Source: JAQIBY01 sp963676165 (GTDB lineage Bacteria > Bacteroidota > Bacteroidia > Bacteroidales > ML635J-15). Taken from it: DNA of 64,000 bases. Position numbers and translations under genes: made by a program. Location: contig OY781043.1 of NCBI GenBank assembly GCA_963676165.1, forward strand, positions 2,604,001 to 2,668,000. Reading direction: 5' to 3'. The notes below the pieces were generated by a model. It made no database searches. It was not told the origin of the DNA and saw only the letters and a program-made list of their open reading frames with translations. This document shows, one piece after another, positions 34,709 through 44,497 of the stretch (positions are counted from its first letter, which is position 1; each line of letters opens with the position of its first letter).

Positions 34709-36046
34709 CTACAATTTCCTCACAACGCGCATTAAATACTTATATGCCATAATACTTGTTACAAAGTTTGCAATAAAACAAGCCCAGAATATCCCATTGA
34801 TACCAATAAATTTTGAACCCATCCAGGCTAATGGAACATACAATACAAACATGCGCATAACTGAAAGTACAGCTGAAGGTATTGGCAGATTCAATCCATT
34901 GAAAGCTGAAGTTGCAAGAACAACTATTCCTTGCAAACCATAACTCGCACCAATAATCATAAAATAATGCCAAGTAATATTGATGACCATGGAATCATTG
35001 GAAAAAGCTGCCGCAATTGGTTTACCGAACATCAGCAGAATAATAAAAACGATAGCTCCCCAAGCGAGTGAAAACAAAAATGAATACCTAAGTCCTTTTG
35101 TAATTCTGGAGACTTTCTTTTTGCTAAAATTCTGTCCGACAAAAATAATTAACACAGATCCAAGTGCCATTACAAGCATTAAGGCAAACATTTCAACACG
35201 GGAAGCTACGCCAAACGCAGCAACTGCTTCTTTACCAAATCCTGCCAAGAGCTTTGTAACAATTCCAACAGATATTGGTGTTATTAACAAGGTCAAAGAA
35301 GCTGGTCCAGCGATATAGAGAATTTTTCTCCAAGTAGTTAAAACAAATTTTAACTTACCAAGCCGTAAAGTAAACAGATTGAGCTTCCTAACAAGAACAT
35401 ACAAAATGACAATCAACCCCACACCTCTTGCAATCACTGTCGCAAGTGCAGCACCTTCTATCCCCATTTCAGGGAAAGGTCCAATACCAAAAATCAGAAA
35501 TGGATCAAGAATAGCATTGACCACACCACTAATGATCATAATCATCCCAGGAGTAAAGGTATCGCCTGTTGCTCTAATGATGTTATTTCCAATCATGGGA
35601 ATAACAACAAAGGGAACACCTATATACCAAATTCGCATGTATTTGACGACTTCATCAAGCACAACACCATCTGCACCCAATGCCCTAAACACAGGCCGAA
35701 TAGTATAGGAACCAAAAAAAACAAAAATCATAACCGCCAATAGTCCAAGCACTAATGCACTGCCTGCCATCTTTCGAACTTCCTGTCGCTCTGCTTTGAT
35801 AATATTTCTTGATATATAAGAACTGGTACCAATACCAATACCATGAGTCACACTATTAATAAACATAATAACCGGAAAACTGAAACTCATAGCACTCAAT
35901 TCTGAAACCCCAAGCTTTCCCACAAAAAACGTATCAACGAGATTAAAAACTACCATTCCCAACATTCCCAACAACATAGGCCAAGTTAACTGAACTAGTT
36001 GTTGCCGTATATTCCCCTCTGTCAAGTTCTTACTTCTGCTTCCCAT
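34709..36046 (-). CDS. MATE-family efflux transporter (second copy)
   Basis: 445 residues with about 12 membrane helices. Family segments LTWPMLLGMLGMVVFNLVDTFFVGKLGV (shown in part), IGNNIIRATGDTFTPGMIMIISG and FVGQNFSKKKV. The MarR-family gene lies immediately upstream on the same strand (6 nt gap), so drug-inducible derepression is likely. Different from the MATE gene at 25889. Confidence 0.9.
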   Translation of the reverse strand: MGSRSKNLTEGNIRQQLVQLTWPMLLGMLGMVVFNLVDTFFVGKLGVSELSAMSFSFPVIMFINSVTHGIGIGTSSYISRNIIKAERQEVRKMAGSALVLGLLAVMIFVFFGSYTIRPVFRALGADGVVLDEVVKYMRIWYIGVPFVVIPMIGNNIIRATGDTFTPGMIMIISGVVNAILDPFLIFGIGPFPEMGIEGAALATVIARGVGLIVILYVLVRKLNLFTLRLGKLKFVLTTWRKILYIAGPASLTLLITPISVGIVTKLLAGFGKEAVAAFGVASRVEMFALMLVMALGSVLIIFVGQNFSKKKVSRITKGLRYSFLFSLAWGAIVFIILLMFGKPIAAAFSNDSMVINITWHYFMIIGASYGLQGIVVLATSAFNGLNLPIPSAVLSVMRMFVLYVPLAWMGSKFIGINGIFWACFIANFVTSIMAYKYLMRVVRKL

Positions 36047-36052
36047 TTTACC

Positions 36053-36496
36053 TTATTTAACTGATTTGTGAAAAAACTTTCCTTCAACATTCTTTTTCAT
36101 TCTCTGCAGATAATTGAAAATATCTTCCCGTTCATTTTCAGTAAAATCTGAGAGCAAACATGTTGTCCATGAATCAAAAACACGTTTTAATTCAGGCAAT
36201 AATTCTCTTGTCTTTTCTGTAACATTTACAATCTGTTTCCGGGCATCACTTTCTGATCTTTGTTTCGTTACATATCCATTCTTTTCAAGAATTTTTAGTT
36301 GTGAAGTAATGGAAGACTTGTCCAGCTTCCCATATTCAACCAATTCATTCTGAGTTCTATCCGGATTGTGAATTAAAAACATAAGTGTTCGCACCTGTGC
36401 ATATCCAATGTTATATTGACTAAACTCATTTTGAAGAAACACTTGCCCAGCTCGTGACAATTCATTGATGAGTTTTCCTGCTGATTGATTTTTCAT
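36053..36496 (-). CDS. MarR-family transcriptional regulator
   Basis: 147 residues with a winged helix: RTLMFLIHNPDRTQNELVEYGKLDKSSITSQLKILEKNGYV, then the wing RSESDARKQIVNVTEK. It is the first gene of an operon with the MATE transporter and probably represses it, with the inducer being a transported compound. Confidence 0.9.
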   Translation of the reverse strand: MKNQSAGKLINELSRAGQVFLQNEFSQYNIGYAQVRTLMFLIHNPDRTQNELVEYGKLDKSSITSQLKILEKNGYVTKQRSESDARKQIVNVTEKTRELLPELKRVFDSWTTCLLSDFTENEREDIFNYLQRMKKNVEGKFFHKSVK

Positions 36497-36563
36497 ATCT
36501 CTAATTTTGCCGCAAGATACATATTTAGTTTGAATTCCAACTAATTTATATGAGATATTTATT

Positions 36564-36576
36564 AACGTGAGTTCGA
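36564..36576 (+). repeat. Repeated 13-mer AACGTGAGTTCGA (copy 1)
   Basis: AACGTGAGTTCGA lies in the intergenic space between the divergent MarR and membrane-ferredoxin genes and recurs at 55265-55277, where it interrupts a gene fragment. Possible end of a small mobile element; the rest of the flanks are not alike. Confidence 0.4.
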
Positions 36577-36676
36577 CGTAAAAAATCCAACAACTTCCAA
36601 CATTAACGCCAGCTTTTCAATCCATGTATTGATGCTTTATGAAATAATTTGTAGCTTTCTATCCTCAAAACAGCGT

Positions 36677-38014
36677 ATGAACAAACTATTTCGACATAAA
36701 GCCTTTCCTATATCAGCACAACTGTTTCTATTTGTGATCTTTGCAGGTTTATTAAGCATTTCACTTGGGGTTTTCCCAGAGAGTCCGGAAATGGTAAAAA
36801 TTTTACGAAACACCAACCTTGCCAACCTAACAGTTTGGGCATTCTGGTGGCCATTAATCATTATCACAGCATTGTTATTCGGCAGATGGTGGTGCACAAT
36901 CTGTCCGCTGGAACTCATTACCAGTCTGACATCTATGATTGGATTGAAACGAAAACCCGGAAAATTTCTCAAATCCGGTTGGCTTATTACCATACTTTAT
37001 GCTGTTATTCTGATCGTCATTGTAGAAACTTTTCTGGTACACCGCATTCCTCACAGAATGGCACTTTACCTGTGCGGCTTGATTGTTCTTTCAATTCTAT
37101 CCGGCTTCATCTGGGAGAAGCGAACCTTCTGTAATTATATTTGTCCGGTGGGTCATCTGCTTGGACTATACAGCATGCTCTCATTTTTCGGATTAAAGGT
37201 AAAAAGTCCGACTGTGTGTAAATCATGCAAAACCAAAGACTGCTTTGATAAAACCAAGCAATATCAGCTCACAGGTCGCTCCTGCACAAGCAACCTCAAC
37301 CCATCGAAAAGCACAAATCCTGTGCAATGTATTTATTGCACACAATGCATGACAGCATGTCCACATGAAAATTTGAGATTTGGAAGCACAAAACCTCTTA
37401 ATCGATTCAAAAACTTGAAACTAAGTCCTTCACAAGCTGTGTTTTTGTTATTGATTTCTGGTTTTTTGATCCCTGAGTTACTGGAAGATAACGAAAAGTT
37501 ATTTCGCATTTTAGCCGGTCCTGCCGAACATTTAAATTTGCTATTACAATCTGGAGAAAGCATGCAGCGGTTGATTAAATTCTCATGGTTTATCATTGGA
37601 ATGCCGGGCTTACTTCTCTCAATAACAGCCATCCTTAACAAATTCATTCAAAAAGTAAATTTCAAGCAAAGTTTAACTCAGCTAAGCTTGTACATGCTTC
37701 CTGCCATTGCTTTTTTGCATGCGTATAAGGGCTTAACCAAAATCATAAAACGCATTCCTTATGTTCCCCATGCATTATCTGATCCAAAAGGCATAGACAC
37801 TGCGAATGCTATTTTACAAGAAGAACTAGAGATCAAATCGACAGTTGTAAACATGCTCTCAAATTCAGTGCATATCCTAGGCCCTGTGATTGCCATGATT
37901 TCTGCGTTTGTTATTTTGGAAATTTTTCGGAGAAACACTCCCAAAGGACAAGGAATCACTTTAAGCATCTCAATTATTTATACACTTGCATTTGCCATTG
38001 GGTTAAGCTTATAA
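36677..38014 (+). CDS. Membrane 4Fe-4S (NapH/NosR-like) ferredoxin protein
   Basis: About 445 residues from the ATG at 36677 (an ATG at 36632 is possible). Membrane helices at the N-terminus carry GRWWCTICPLELITS and CNYICPVGHLLGLYSM, the CxxxCP motifs of the NapH/NosR/CcoG family. A soluble ferredoxin-like part has KSCKTKDCFD and CIYCTQCMTACPHENLRF, which could bind two clusters. Four or five further helices follow. It probably passes electrons across the membrane; the partner is unknown. Followed 4 nt later by an MFS transporter gene. Confidence 0.82.
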   Translation: MNKLFRHKAFPISAQLFLFVIFAGLLSISLGVFPESPEMVKILRNTNLANLTVWAFWWPLIIITALLFGRWWCTICPLELITSLTSMIGLKRKPGKFLKSGWLITILYAVILIVIVETFLVHRIPHRMALYLCGLIVLSILSGFIWEKRTFCNYICPVGHLLGLYSMLSFFGLKVKSPTVCKSCKTKDCFDKTKQYQLTGRSCTSNLNPSKSTNPVQCIYCTQCMTACPHENLRFGSTKPLNRFKNLKLSPSQAVFLLLISGFLIPELLEDNEKLFRILAGPAEHLNLLLQSGESMQRLIKFSWFIIGMPGLLLSITAILNKFIQKVNFKQSLTQLSLYMLPAIAFLHAYKGLTKIIKRIPYVPHALSDPKGIDTANAILQEELEIKSTVVNMLSNSVHILGPVIAMISAFVILEIFRRNTPKGQGITLSISIIYTLAFAIGLSL

Positions 38015-38017
38015 ACT

Positions 38018-39253
38018 ATGTTCAAAAAAGACGTTCAATACTACAAGTTTTGCTTTTACGGTTTCTTTAAGAATTTGAGATTTTTTGATGCCTTTATTCT
38101 GCTATTCTTCCTATCCAAAGGATTGGATTATTGGCAAATTGGAGTCATATTCTCTCTGCGTGAAATCACAAGAAATGTTCTTGAAATTCCATCCGGGTTC
38201 ATTGCAGACAGTCTTGGCAGAAGAACAAGTCTGAGCCTTTCCTTTGTCTTGTATATTGCATCTTATCTGAGCTTTTACCTAAGTGATTCTTTCAGCTTTA
38301 TTCTTATTGCCATGTTCTTTTATGCTGTTGGAGATGCCTTTCGGACTGGCACACACAAATCCATGATTTACCATTACCTTGAAATTAATGGATGGAAAGA
38401 ATATAAAGCAGCCTATTATGGCAACACAAGATCCTGGTCTCAATTCGGATCTGCCATTTGTTCTATTGTCGGAGCTGTCTTTGTCTGGTACAGCGGATCT
38501 TATGCCACAGTATTTCTCTTTTCAATCATTCCGGCATTTCTGGATATGCTTTTAATTCTTTCTTACCCGAAAAGTCTGGAAGGAAATCTCAAAAAGAAAC
38601 ACAAACGAAACACATCCGCAGCTATCAAAGAAAGCTGGAAACAAATTAAAGAACAGGTAAAACTCCTCTCCTTCTGGAGAAACATAAATCTGGTAAGTCT
38701 GCACTCCGGATATTATCGAGCCATCAAAGATTATTTACAACCAATTCTGGCAACAGCTGCACTTGGAATTTCTGTCCTCACTAAAAATTCTGTCATTCAG
38801 AGAGAAGCCACCATTATTGGAATCGCTTATTTCCTAATTTATCTGATTAGCTCCATAGCCTCCCGCAATGCCGGTAGATTAGCGAAACAAATTTCCCAAC
38901 CAAACAAAGCATTATACTTAACAATGATTTCAGGATTAGCATGCGGAGTTACTGGAGGAATACTAATTATTTTAGGTTTGGAATGGTGGGGAATTCTTGC
39001 TCTGGTTCTGATTTTCCCGATTGAAAACATCCGAAAACCCATTGGACTGGCAAAAGTATCTGACGAAAGTGAGTCAGACATACAGGCATTTGTTTTATCC
39101 ATTGAGTCGCAAGCAGGAAGTTTATACACTACCATTCTAGCGCCAATCATTGGACTACTTGCCGATCAGCAAGGTCCTGGTTTCGGAATTGCAGTTTGTG
39201 CAGGAGGATTGTTGGCTATAAACTTGCTTTTACAAATTTCACACAAAAAGTAG
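38018..39253 (+). CDS. MFS transporter
   Basis: 411 residues, 10-12 membrane helices. The loop-2 motif of the major facilitator family is seen as SGFIADSLGRRTSLS (~55-70), and EIPSGF before it. The spacing of 4 nt after the membrane ferredoxin suggests one operon. The substrate cannot be told; the overall look (GLDYWQIGVIFSLREI, RTGTHKSMIYHYLE) resembles the TetA-like/putative-efflux cluster of MFS proteins. Confidence 0.87.
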   Translation: MFKKDVQYYKFCFYGFFKNLRFFDAFILLFFLSKGLDYWQIGVIFSLREITRNVLEIPSGFIADSLGRRTSLSLSFVLYIASYLSFYLSDSFSFILIAMFFYAVGDAFRTGTHKSMIYHYLEINGWKEYKAAYYGNTRSWSQFGSAICSIVGAVFVWYSGSYATVFLFSIIPAFLDMLLILSYPKSLEGNLKKKHKRNTSAAIKESWKQIKEQVKLLSFWRNINLVSLHSGYYRAIKDYLQPILATAALGISVLTKNSVIQREATIIGIAYFLIYLISSIASRNAGRLAKQISQPNKALYLTMISGLACGVTGGILIILGLEWWGILALVLIFPIENIRKPIGLAKVSDESESDIQAFVLSIESQAGSLYTTILAPIIGLLADQQGPGFGIAVCAGGLLAINLLLQISHKK

Positions 39254-39344
39254 AAAGTTAAAAACTTCTAACAGCAAACAACTCTTCAAACAAAAGCAAC
39301 GTTTTAACATCTTGCACGTTAAACTAAAAACAAGCTCTAAAACT

Positions 39345-40805
39345 ATGAAAACTTTCAATATTACTTTGATCATTGCAGGCATACTATTTCTTTCTGCATC
39401 CCAACAATGCAAGTCACAAACAACAGACTTTATGCTAATTCCAGAACTGTCAGGGACAGGCTATTTAGAAAAATCCCCAGACGGAAATCTAATTACAATA
39501 GTTAGCAACACTGAAATTGCCAAAATTAATCTTGAAGGAGATATTATTTGGAGTACGACAATAAACACAGAAGAAGAACCTTTCCTATCAGACATTCTAG
39601 TCACCGACGATGGCAGCTCATACATTTGTCTGAATGTAATCAAAGGAGAAGCACCCAACAGGATTAAATGCCCTGGCATTCTTCATCTCAGTGCTGACGG
39701 AGATAGTTTGTGGTTTAAAAGTCCAATTATTAATGACAGCACAACAAATCCTTTTGTATGGGGAGACAATCTGGGAATAACACAAACTCAGAATGGCAAC
39801 TTGTTTACTACCGGAAACCTATTAGATAATTCAGACAAGTCTTACTACATGGTCTCTAAGCTCAGTTCAAATGGCGAATTGTTAGCAATTTACACAGATT
39901 CATTAGACAATCTTAATTTCAATGGATACGGATCGGACATTCTCGAAATTGATGGAAGCATATATACTGGTGGAGCAACAACATATCATACATCAACACC
40001 AAGAATAAGTTCTTTCCTCGTCAAACTTGATACCGATTTAAATCCTATTTTCTTTAACCATTATATTGATGACACATCCATTAACCAACAATACACAAAA
40101 TCACTTTTGAATTTCAATGGTGGAATCATGTTTCAAAATCTCGTAAACCGAGATGATGCAAATCAATATACTGAATTCAGACATGTTAATTATGATGGAT
40201 CAGAAAACTACAGACAAGCTCTGGGAAATAATTTTGAGAGTTGGTCTATGGATGGGTTAAACGGTTTAGAAATCACTCCTGTTTCAGATGGAGGCTTTCT
40301 ATACAGTGGATGGACAAATCAATATCCATCAAACAACTATTATGGAATTGTTGCACGTTATAGTAGCAATGGAAACATTCAGTGGATTAATGTAATAGGT
40401 GACACAACCAACAATTACAATTATTATGCAACTGATGCAGTCGAGCTCAATGACGGAAGAATTGCAATAACTGGCATCTATGAGAATGAAGAATTTGAAA
40501 GACAGGCCTTCTTGATTATTACAGACAGTAATGGAAACGGAAACTTTCCTGGTTTCAACGTACTAGATGATGAGGAGGAAACGCTCTCTCAGTTTGAAGT
40601 GTTCCCAAATCCAGCAAAAAATAACATTCACATTTCAACCGGAACAAATAAAACATGTAATTATCGCATTATTGGGCTGGATGGAAAGGTTTTAAAGTCT
40701 GGAATAATACAAGGAAGCACAAAGCTCGATGTATCTAAAATCAGCAAAGGCATTGTTTTGTTTTTAATGGAAGGCTATCAACCTAAAAAACTCGTTATTC
40801 AATAA
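39345..40805 (+). CDS. Secreted T9SS cargo (beta-propeller-like)
   Basis: 486 residues from the ATG at 39345 (earlier in-frame start 39312 gives a poor signal sequence). Signal peptide MKTFNITLIIAGILFLSASQ. The body carries repeated strands such as DGNLITIVSN, GDIIWSTTIN, NGNLFTTGNL and NGNIQWINVIGD, like quinoprotein or delta-60-type beta-propellers. The final ~75 residues are a type A T9SS sorting domain (FEVFPNPAKNNIHIS, RIIGLDGKVL, KISKGIVLFLM, KKLVIQ). Surface or secreted; the ligand is unknown. Confidence 0.82.
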   Translation: MKTFNITLIIAGILFLSASQQCKSQTTDFMLIPELSGTGYLEKSPDGNLITIVSNTEIAKINLEGDIIWSTTINTEEEPFLSDILVTDDGSSYICLNVIKGEAPNRIKCPGILHLSADGDSLWFKSPIINDSTTNPFVWGDNLGITQTQNGNLFTTGNLLDNSDKSYYMVSKLSSNGELLAIYTDSLDNLNFNGYGSDILEIDGSIYTGGATTYHTSTPRISSFLVKLDTDLNPIFFNHYIDDTSINQQYTKSLLNFNGGIMFQNLVNRDDANQYTEFRHVNYDGSENYRQALGNNFESWSMDGLNGLEITPVSDGGFLYSGWTNQYPSNNYYGIVARYSSNGNIQWINVIGDTTNNYNYYATDAVELNDGRIAITGIYENEEFERQAFLIITDSNGNGNFPGFNVLDDEEETLSQFEVFPNPAKNNIHISTGTNKTCNYRIIGLDGKVLKSGIIQGSTKLDVSKISKGIVLFLMEGYQPKKLVIQ

Positions 40806-40843
40806 GACATTTGCTATCTTGCGTTCGTGCTAAGCAAATTATA

Positions 40844-41674
40844 ATGACACAGAAAAAGATAAAAAATATTTGGCTTCGTTTATTGCTAAAATTGAGCATA
40901 GTCGGAGTCTTACTACTGGTTTATAGTCACCTTGAAAGTCGTTGGCTAAAAACAACACATGTAGAAATCAGCAAAAGCGACATTCCAGATGCATTTATCG
41001 GGAAAAAGATAATTTTCATTTCTGACATTCATCATGGACCATACTTTTCAATTCGGCGAGTTGAGAAACTTGTCAAGCGTATCAACAAACTAAAGCCTGA
41101 CATTATTCTTTTAGGAGGCGATTACGTGCATAGAGAAGCAGAATACATCACTCCGCTTTTTGATGAGTTCGTCAAGCTTAAAGCAACATACGGAGTTTAT
41201 GGCGTTCTTGGAAACCATGATCACTGGGAAGACGCCACTTTAACAAGGAAGCTTATGCAAAGAAATGGTATTCAGATTTGCGATAATATGTCCTATTGGG
41301 TAAGCATAGGAAATGACAGTATAAAAATTGGAGGTGTTGGTGATTTATGGGAAGACAAACAAAACCTATCCAAAACCACATCGGATGTCAAACCATCGGA
41401 TTATTGCATTTTAATTTCTCACAGTCCTGATTATATTGAAACCATGAGCTCTGATTGTGTTGACCTTGTCGTAGCTGGTCATACCCATGGAGGACAAGTT
41501 AGCCTTTTCGGACTATGGGCTCCAATAGTACCAAGCAAATATGGTCAAAAGTATCGTTACGGATTAAAAACATTTGATCATACTCAAGCATACATCACAT
41601 CAGGGGTTGGGACAATTACTCCTCCCTTGCGGTTCTTTTGCAGACCAGAAATTGTCGTTTTTGAACTCAAATAA
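40844..41674 (+). CDS. Membrane-anchored metallophosphoesterase
   Basis: 276 residues from the ATG at 40844. One N-terminal membrane segment (~8-26), then the calcineurin-like fold: SDIHHGP (Asp, His), GGDYVH, GNHDHWED, a His in SHSPDY, and GHTHGGQ. These give all the metal ligands. Similar to the YaeI/YkuE group, which act on the envelope side of the inner membrane, possibly on lipid-linked phosphates. Substrate unknown. Confidence 0.9.
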   Translation: MTQKKIKNIWLRLLLKLSIVGVLLLVYSHLESRWLKTTHVEISKSDIPDAFIGKKIIFISDIHHGPYFSIRRVEKLVKRINKLKPDIILLGGDYVHREAEYITPLFDEFVKLKATYGVYGVLGNHDHWEDATLTRKLMQRNGIQICDNMSYWVSIGNDSIKIGGVGDLWEDKQNLSKTTSDVKPSDYCILISHSPDYIETMSSDCVDLVVAGHTHGGQVSLFGLWAPIVPSKYGQKYRYGLKTFDHTQAYITSGVGTITPPLRFFCRPEIVVFELK

Positions 41675-41712
41675 CGTGAGACAAAAGTCATACTTTTCCC
41701 AAGGAGATTTGC

Positions 41713-41720
41713 TACATTTG
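41713..41720 (+). promoter_or_regulatory. Bacteroidota -7 element
   Basis: TACATTTG fits TAnnTTTG and lies 19 nt before the 41739 start codon. The -33 region is not clear. Confidence 0.4.
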
Positions 41721-41738
41721 GAAACAAACTAACTAATT

Positions 41739-42260
41739 ATGATTCGGTACAATCGTTTTGTCATATTATTTAGAGTTCTGGGACTATTGTTTTTCGGTAG
41801 TCACATTTACTTCAAATTACCATTAATATTCAATACCAACACATTAGACCTGAGTCAAAATTTTCTCAGCTATGCGCTAATTCCATTTTTCCTTTTCACA
41901 ATTGCACGACTTATCAGGCTTGTTATTCAAGAATCTTACGACATTATCATCAATGAGGACGGAATTACACTTCGTCATATCATTACGAGAAAGAAAAAAC
42001 ACATTCAAAAGGCGAAAATCTATGGTTATCGACATGAGCGATTTAAATGGAATATTCTAAAGATATCTGGCATTCGATCTTTCTGGGAATATGAATCAAA
42101 AATGCTTGTAGTATTCTCAACAAACAGAGCAATTTTGCATTTAAAATCGTTCAATTACCTTAGGTTTAAGAAGATCGCAAAGACATTAGACAAGCATTAC
42201 TACGACACCGTTTCACAAAATCAAACTTTCTTTGATATATATAATCACAGAAAGATCTAA
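41739..42260 (+). CDS. Small membrane protein, PH-like domain possible
   Basis: 173 residues with two N-terminal membrane helices (~8-26 and ~42-64) and a C-terminal ~100-residue cytoplasmic beta-rich part (YDIIINEDGITLRHIITRKKKHI...). The layout resembles bacterial PH-domain membrane proteins, but I do not recognise a specific family. It is preceded by its own promoter element and stands alone. Confidence 0.6.
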   Translation: MIRYNRFVILFRVLGLLFFGSHIYFKLPLIFNTNTLDLSQNFLSYALIPFFLFTIARLIRLVIQESYDIIINEDGITLRHIITRKKKHIQKAKIYGYRHERFKWNILKISGIRSFWEYESKMLVVFSTNRAILHLKSFNYLRFKKIAKTLDKHYYDTVSQNQTFFDIYNHRKI

Positions 42261-42523
42261 TCAGATATGAAATCCTTAAGATATCTTGATTACATCGTTT
42301 CAAAATAATTTCATTCGAATGATTACCGGGATAATTGACAGACAAAAATAATATTTCCATCATTCGTGGAATAAATACTTGTCATGCCTGTAATGAGGAA
42401 GCAAAACGGTTGTATCAATGATGGAAATTTTTAATCCCAGCGTTACATAAGGAGAAAGCAAGCGTTAGTCAAATTACAGATAAATCAAATTTAACTAAGC
42501 CAAAACATCATATAAAGTCTTAC

Positions 42524-42970
42524 TTATTTGCTTACTGGTTTTACTCTAACAGCATTCATACCTCTGTCACCTCTTTCGAGTTCGTACTCTACCTGCTGTC
42601 CTTCTTGGATATCTTCAAATGCATTGCTCACATGGAAAAAATATTTTTCACCACTAAGTATGTCTTTAATGAATCCATAGCCTCTGTCTTCATTAAAATG
42701 CTCAACTCGACCGATTAAAATCGGATCATCTTCTTTCTCTTTCTTCGGAGTAGAAATTTGAATATCCTCAATATCGACTTCTGTTTTACTATCCGGATCT
42801 GGTGGAGTATCTGTAATTACACCATTTTCATCCACATAGGCAATCATGTCATCAAATGAATTTCCTTCGTTGTTGGCTTTACGTTCTTCTTTGCGCTTTT
42901 TCTTCAGCTTCTTTTTTTGTTCTCTTTTCTTTTCTAATTCGCGTTTGTTGTAAGATATTGATCTTCCCAT
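42524..42970 (-). CDS. Cold-shock-domain protein with charged N-terminus
   Basis: 148 residues. A strongly basic N-terminus (~8-35, Lys/Arg/Glu-rich), an acidic linker, and a C-terminal cold-shock domain (~83-145): IGRVEHFNEDRGYGFIKD contains the RNP1 aromatic pair (GYGFI) and YFFHVSNAF the RNP2-like motif. It should bind single-stranded RNA or DNA. The form with a charged extension is common in Bacteroidota and is often growth- or stress-regulated. Confidence 0.9.
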   Translation of the reverse strand: MGRSISYNKRELEKKREQKKKLKKKRKEERKANNEGNSFDDMIAYVDENGVITDTPPDPDSKTEVDIEDIQISTPKKEKEDDPILIGRVEHFNEDRGYGFIKDILSGEKYFFHVSNAFEDIQEGQQVEYELERGDRGMNAVRVKPVSK

Positions 42971-43068
42971 TCAAATATTTTTAAGGTTTATAAAATTACA
43001 CTGCAAACATACAGTATTTCTTAATTCATATTGTGAAGGATTTTCCTTCCTAACTATTAAATGATTAA

Positions 43069-44142
43069 TCAGGCTTTCTTTTGAGCCGCAAAAAATTCAT
43101 TCTTCATTTTATTAATCACATCTTTCACAGATGATATTTTATCCGCCAGAAATGCATTTGCACCAGCAAACACATAACCCTTGTTCAAATTTCCTTTTGC
43201 TGCATTAAACAAGGCACTCATGATGCAATACGGACTTTTCTTAAAGTTACAACTTTTAATGCAATGATAAGGACATGATTTTGGCACTTCCTTGCCCTGC
43301 TCAACCTGATCAATGAAATTTCCGTGAATTGCTCTTCCGGGCATTCCAACCGGACTCTGGATGATCACTGTATCTTCCTGTTTTGCATCAATATACACTT
43401 GTTTAAAACGATCTGACGCATCGCATTCATTGGTAGGAACAAACAAACTTCCCATTTGAACTGCCTGAGCTCCAAGCCCCAACATTTTATGCATATCTTT
43501 ACCAGAAGAGATACCTCCTGCTGCAATCACAGGAATATTTTTTTGAATCTTATATTCATTTGCAACTTTGACAACTTCCGGAACAAGCTCCTCAAGAGAA
43601 AAGTTATCATCCAACAATTGCTCTCTCTTAAAACCAAGATGTCCTCCCGCTTTGGGACCCTCCACGACTAAGGCATCAGGCAGATAATTATAATTTGTAA
43701 GCCATTTTTGACACAATATTTTCGCTGCTCGTGCAGATGATACAATTGGAACTAATTTCGTTCTGCTGTCAGACTTCAAATACGAAGGCAAATCAAGAGG
43801 TAAACCGGCACCTGCAAAAATCACATCTGCTTTTTCTGCTATGGATGTACGAACCATATCAGCAAAATTTGTCATTGCGGACATAATATTCACTCCAATA
43901 ATTCCGTCTGTCAGCTTTTTGGCTTTTCTCAATTCTTGCTGTAAACCATGAATGCTATCTTTTAAGAAACTACTCGATTTTTGCTTGTACAATAAGCCCA
44001 AGCCTGCACAAGAGATAACGCCAACACCTCCTTGAATTGCAACAGCCGATGCTAATCCTGACATGGACACACCAACTCCCATTCCTCCCTGAATAATTGG
44101 CAGTTTGACTTCTAAATTTCCTATACGAAATGATTTCATCAT
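43069..44142 (-). CDS. Nitronate monooxygenase / 2-nitropropane dioxygenase-like flavoprotein
   Basis: 357 residues, TIM-barrel flavoprotein: LPIIQGGMGVGVSMSGLASAVA near the N-terminus binds FMN, GVNIMSAM follows, VEGPKAGGHLGF forms the phosphate and substrate loop, and IAAGGISSG.....LGLGAQAVQMGSLFV the end of the FMN site. Cys-rich loop (SCPYHCIKSCNFKKSPYC, ~289-307) is unusual for the family and could hold a metal. Possible roles are nitronate oxidation or the related FabK-like enoyl reductase. It stands alone. Confidence 0.82.
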   Translation of the reverse strand: MMKSFRIGNLEVKLPIIQGGMGVGVSMSGLASAVAIQGGVGVISCAGLGLLYKQKSSSFLKDSIHGLQQELRKAKKLTDGIIGVNIMSAMTNFADMVRTSIAEKADVIFAGAGLPLDLPSYLKSDSRTKLVPIVSSARAAKILCQKWLTNYNYLPDALVVEGPKAGGHLGFKREQLLDDNFSLEELVPEVVKVANEYKIQKNIPVIAAGGISSGKDMHKMLGLGAQAVQMGSLFVPTNECDASDRFKQVYIDAKQEDTVIIQSPVGMPGRAIHGNFIDQVEQGKEVPKSCPYHCIKSCNFKKSPYCIMSALFNAAKGNLNKGYVFAGANAFLADKISSVKDVINKMKNEFFAAQKKA

Positions 44143-44497
44143 AATCTATTTTTTAAGCTACATGACATGACAATCTTGTTTTCTGTAGTAGTTGATCTTG
44201 ATTTCGATTTTACGATGAGAAGATCCTTAAAGAAATAAGAACCTGAGCATTGCTAATGACGACTCAATAATTAACCCAAATGTCAAGCCACAAAGGTATG
44301 AAATTATCGATAGGAATAAGTGTCAATCACTATTATTTCAATGTTTTCTTCATACCATCAACATATCGCTAAGATTGTGTAAATAACTCATACTTTAACA
44401 GGATAAATAACAAGCTAAAGTGACATCATAAAAATTGATTTACAACAAAAAAGCATATGTCGTGTTTATACTTTAAATCTAGCAGTAAAACAAAAAG
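44143..44497. other. Intergenic region with no gene seen
   Basis: About 355 nt between divergent genes. It must hold the promoters of the nitronate-monooxygenase-like gene and the HMA-AraC regulator, but no clear consensus promoter or hairpin was found. Confidence 0.4.
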
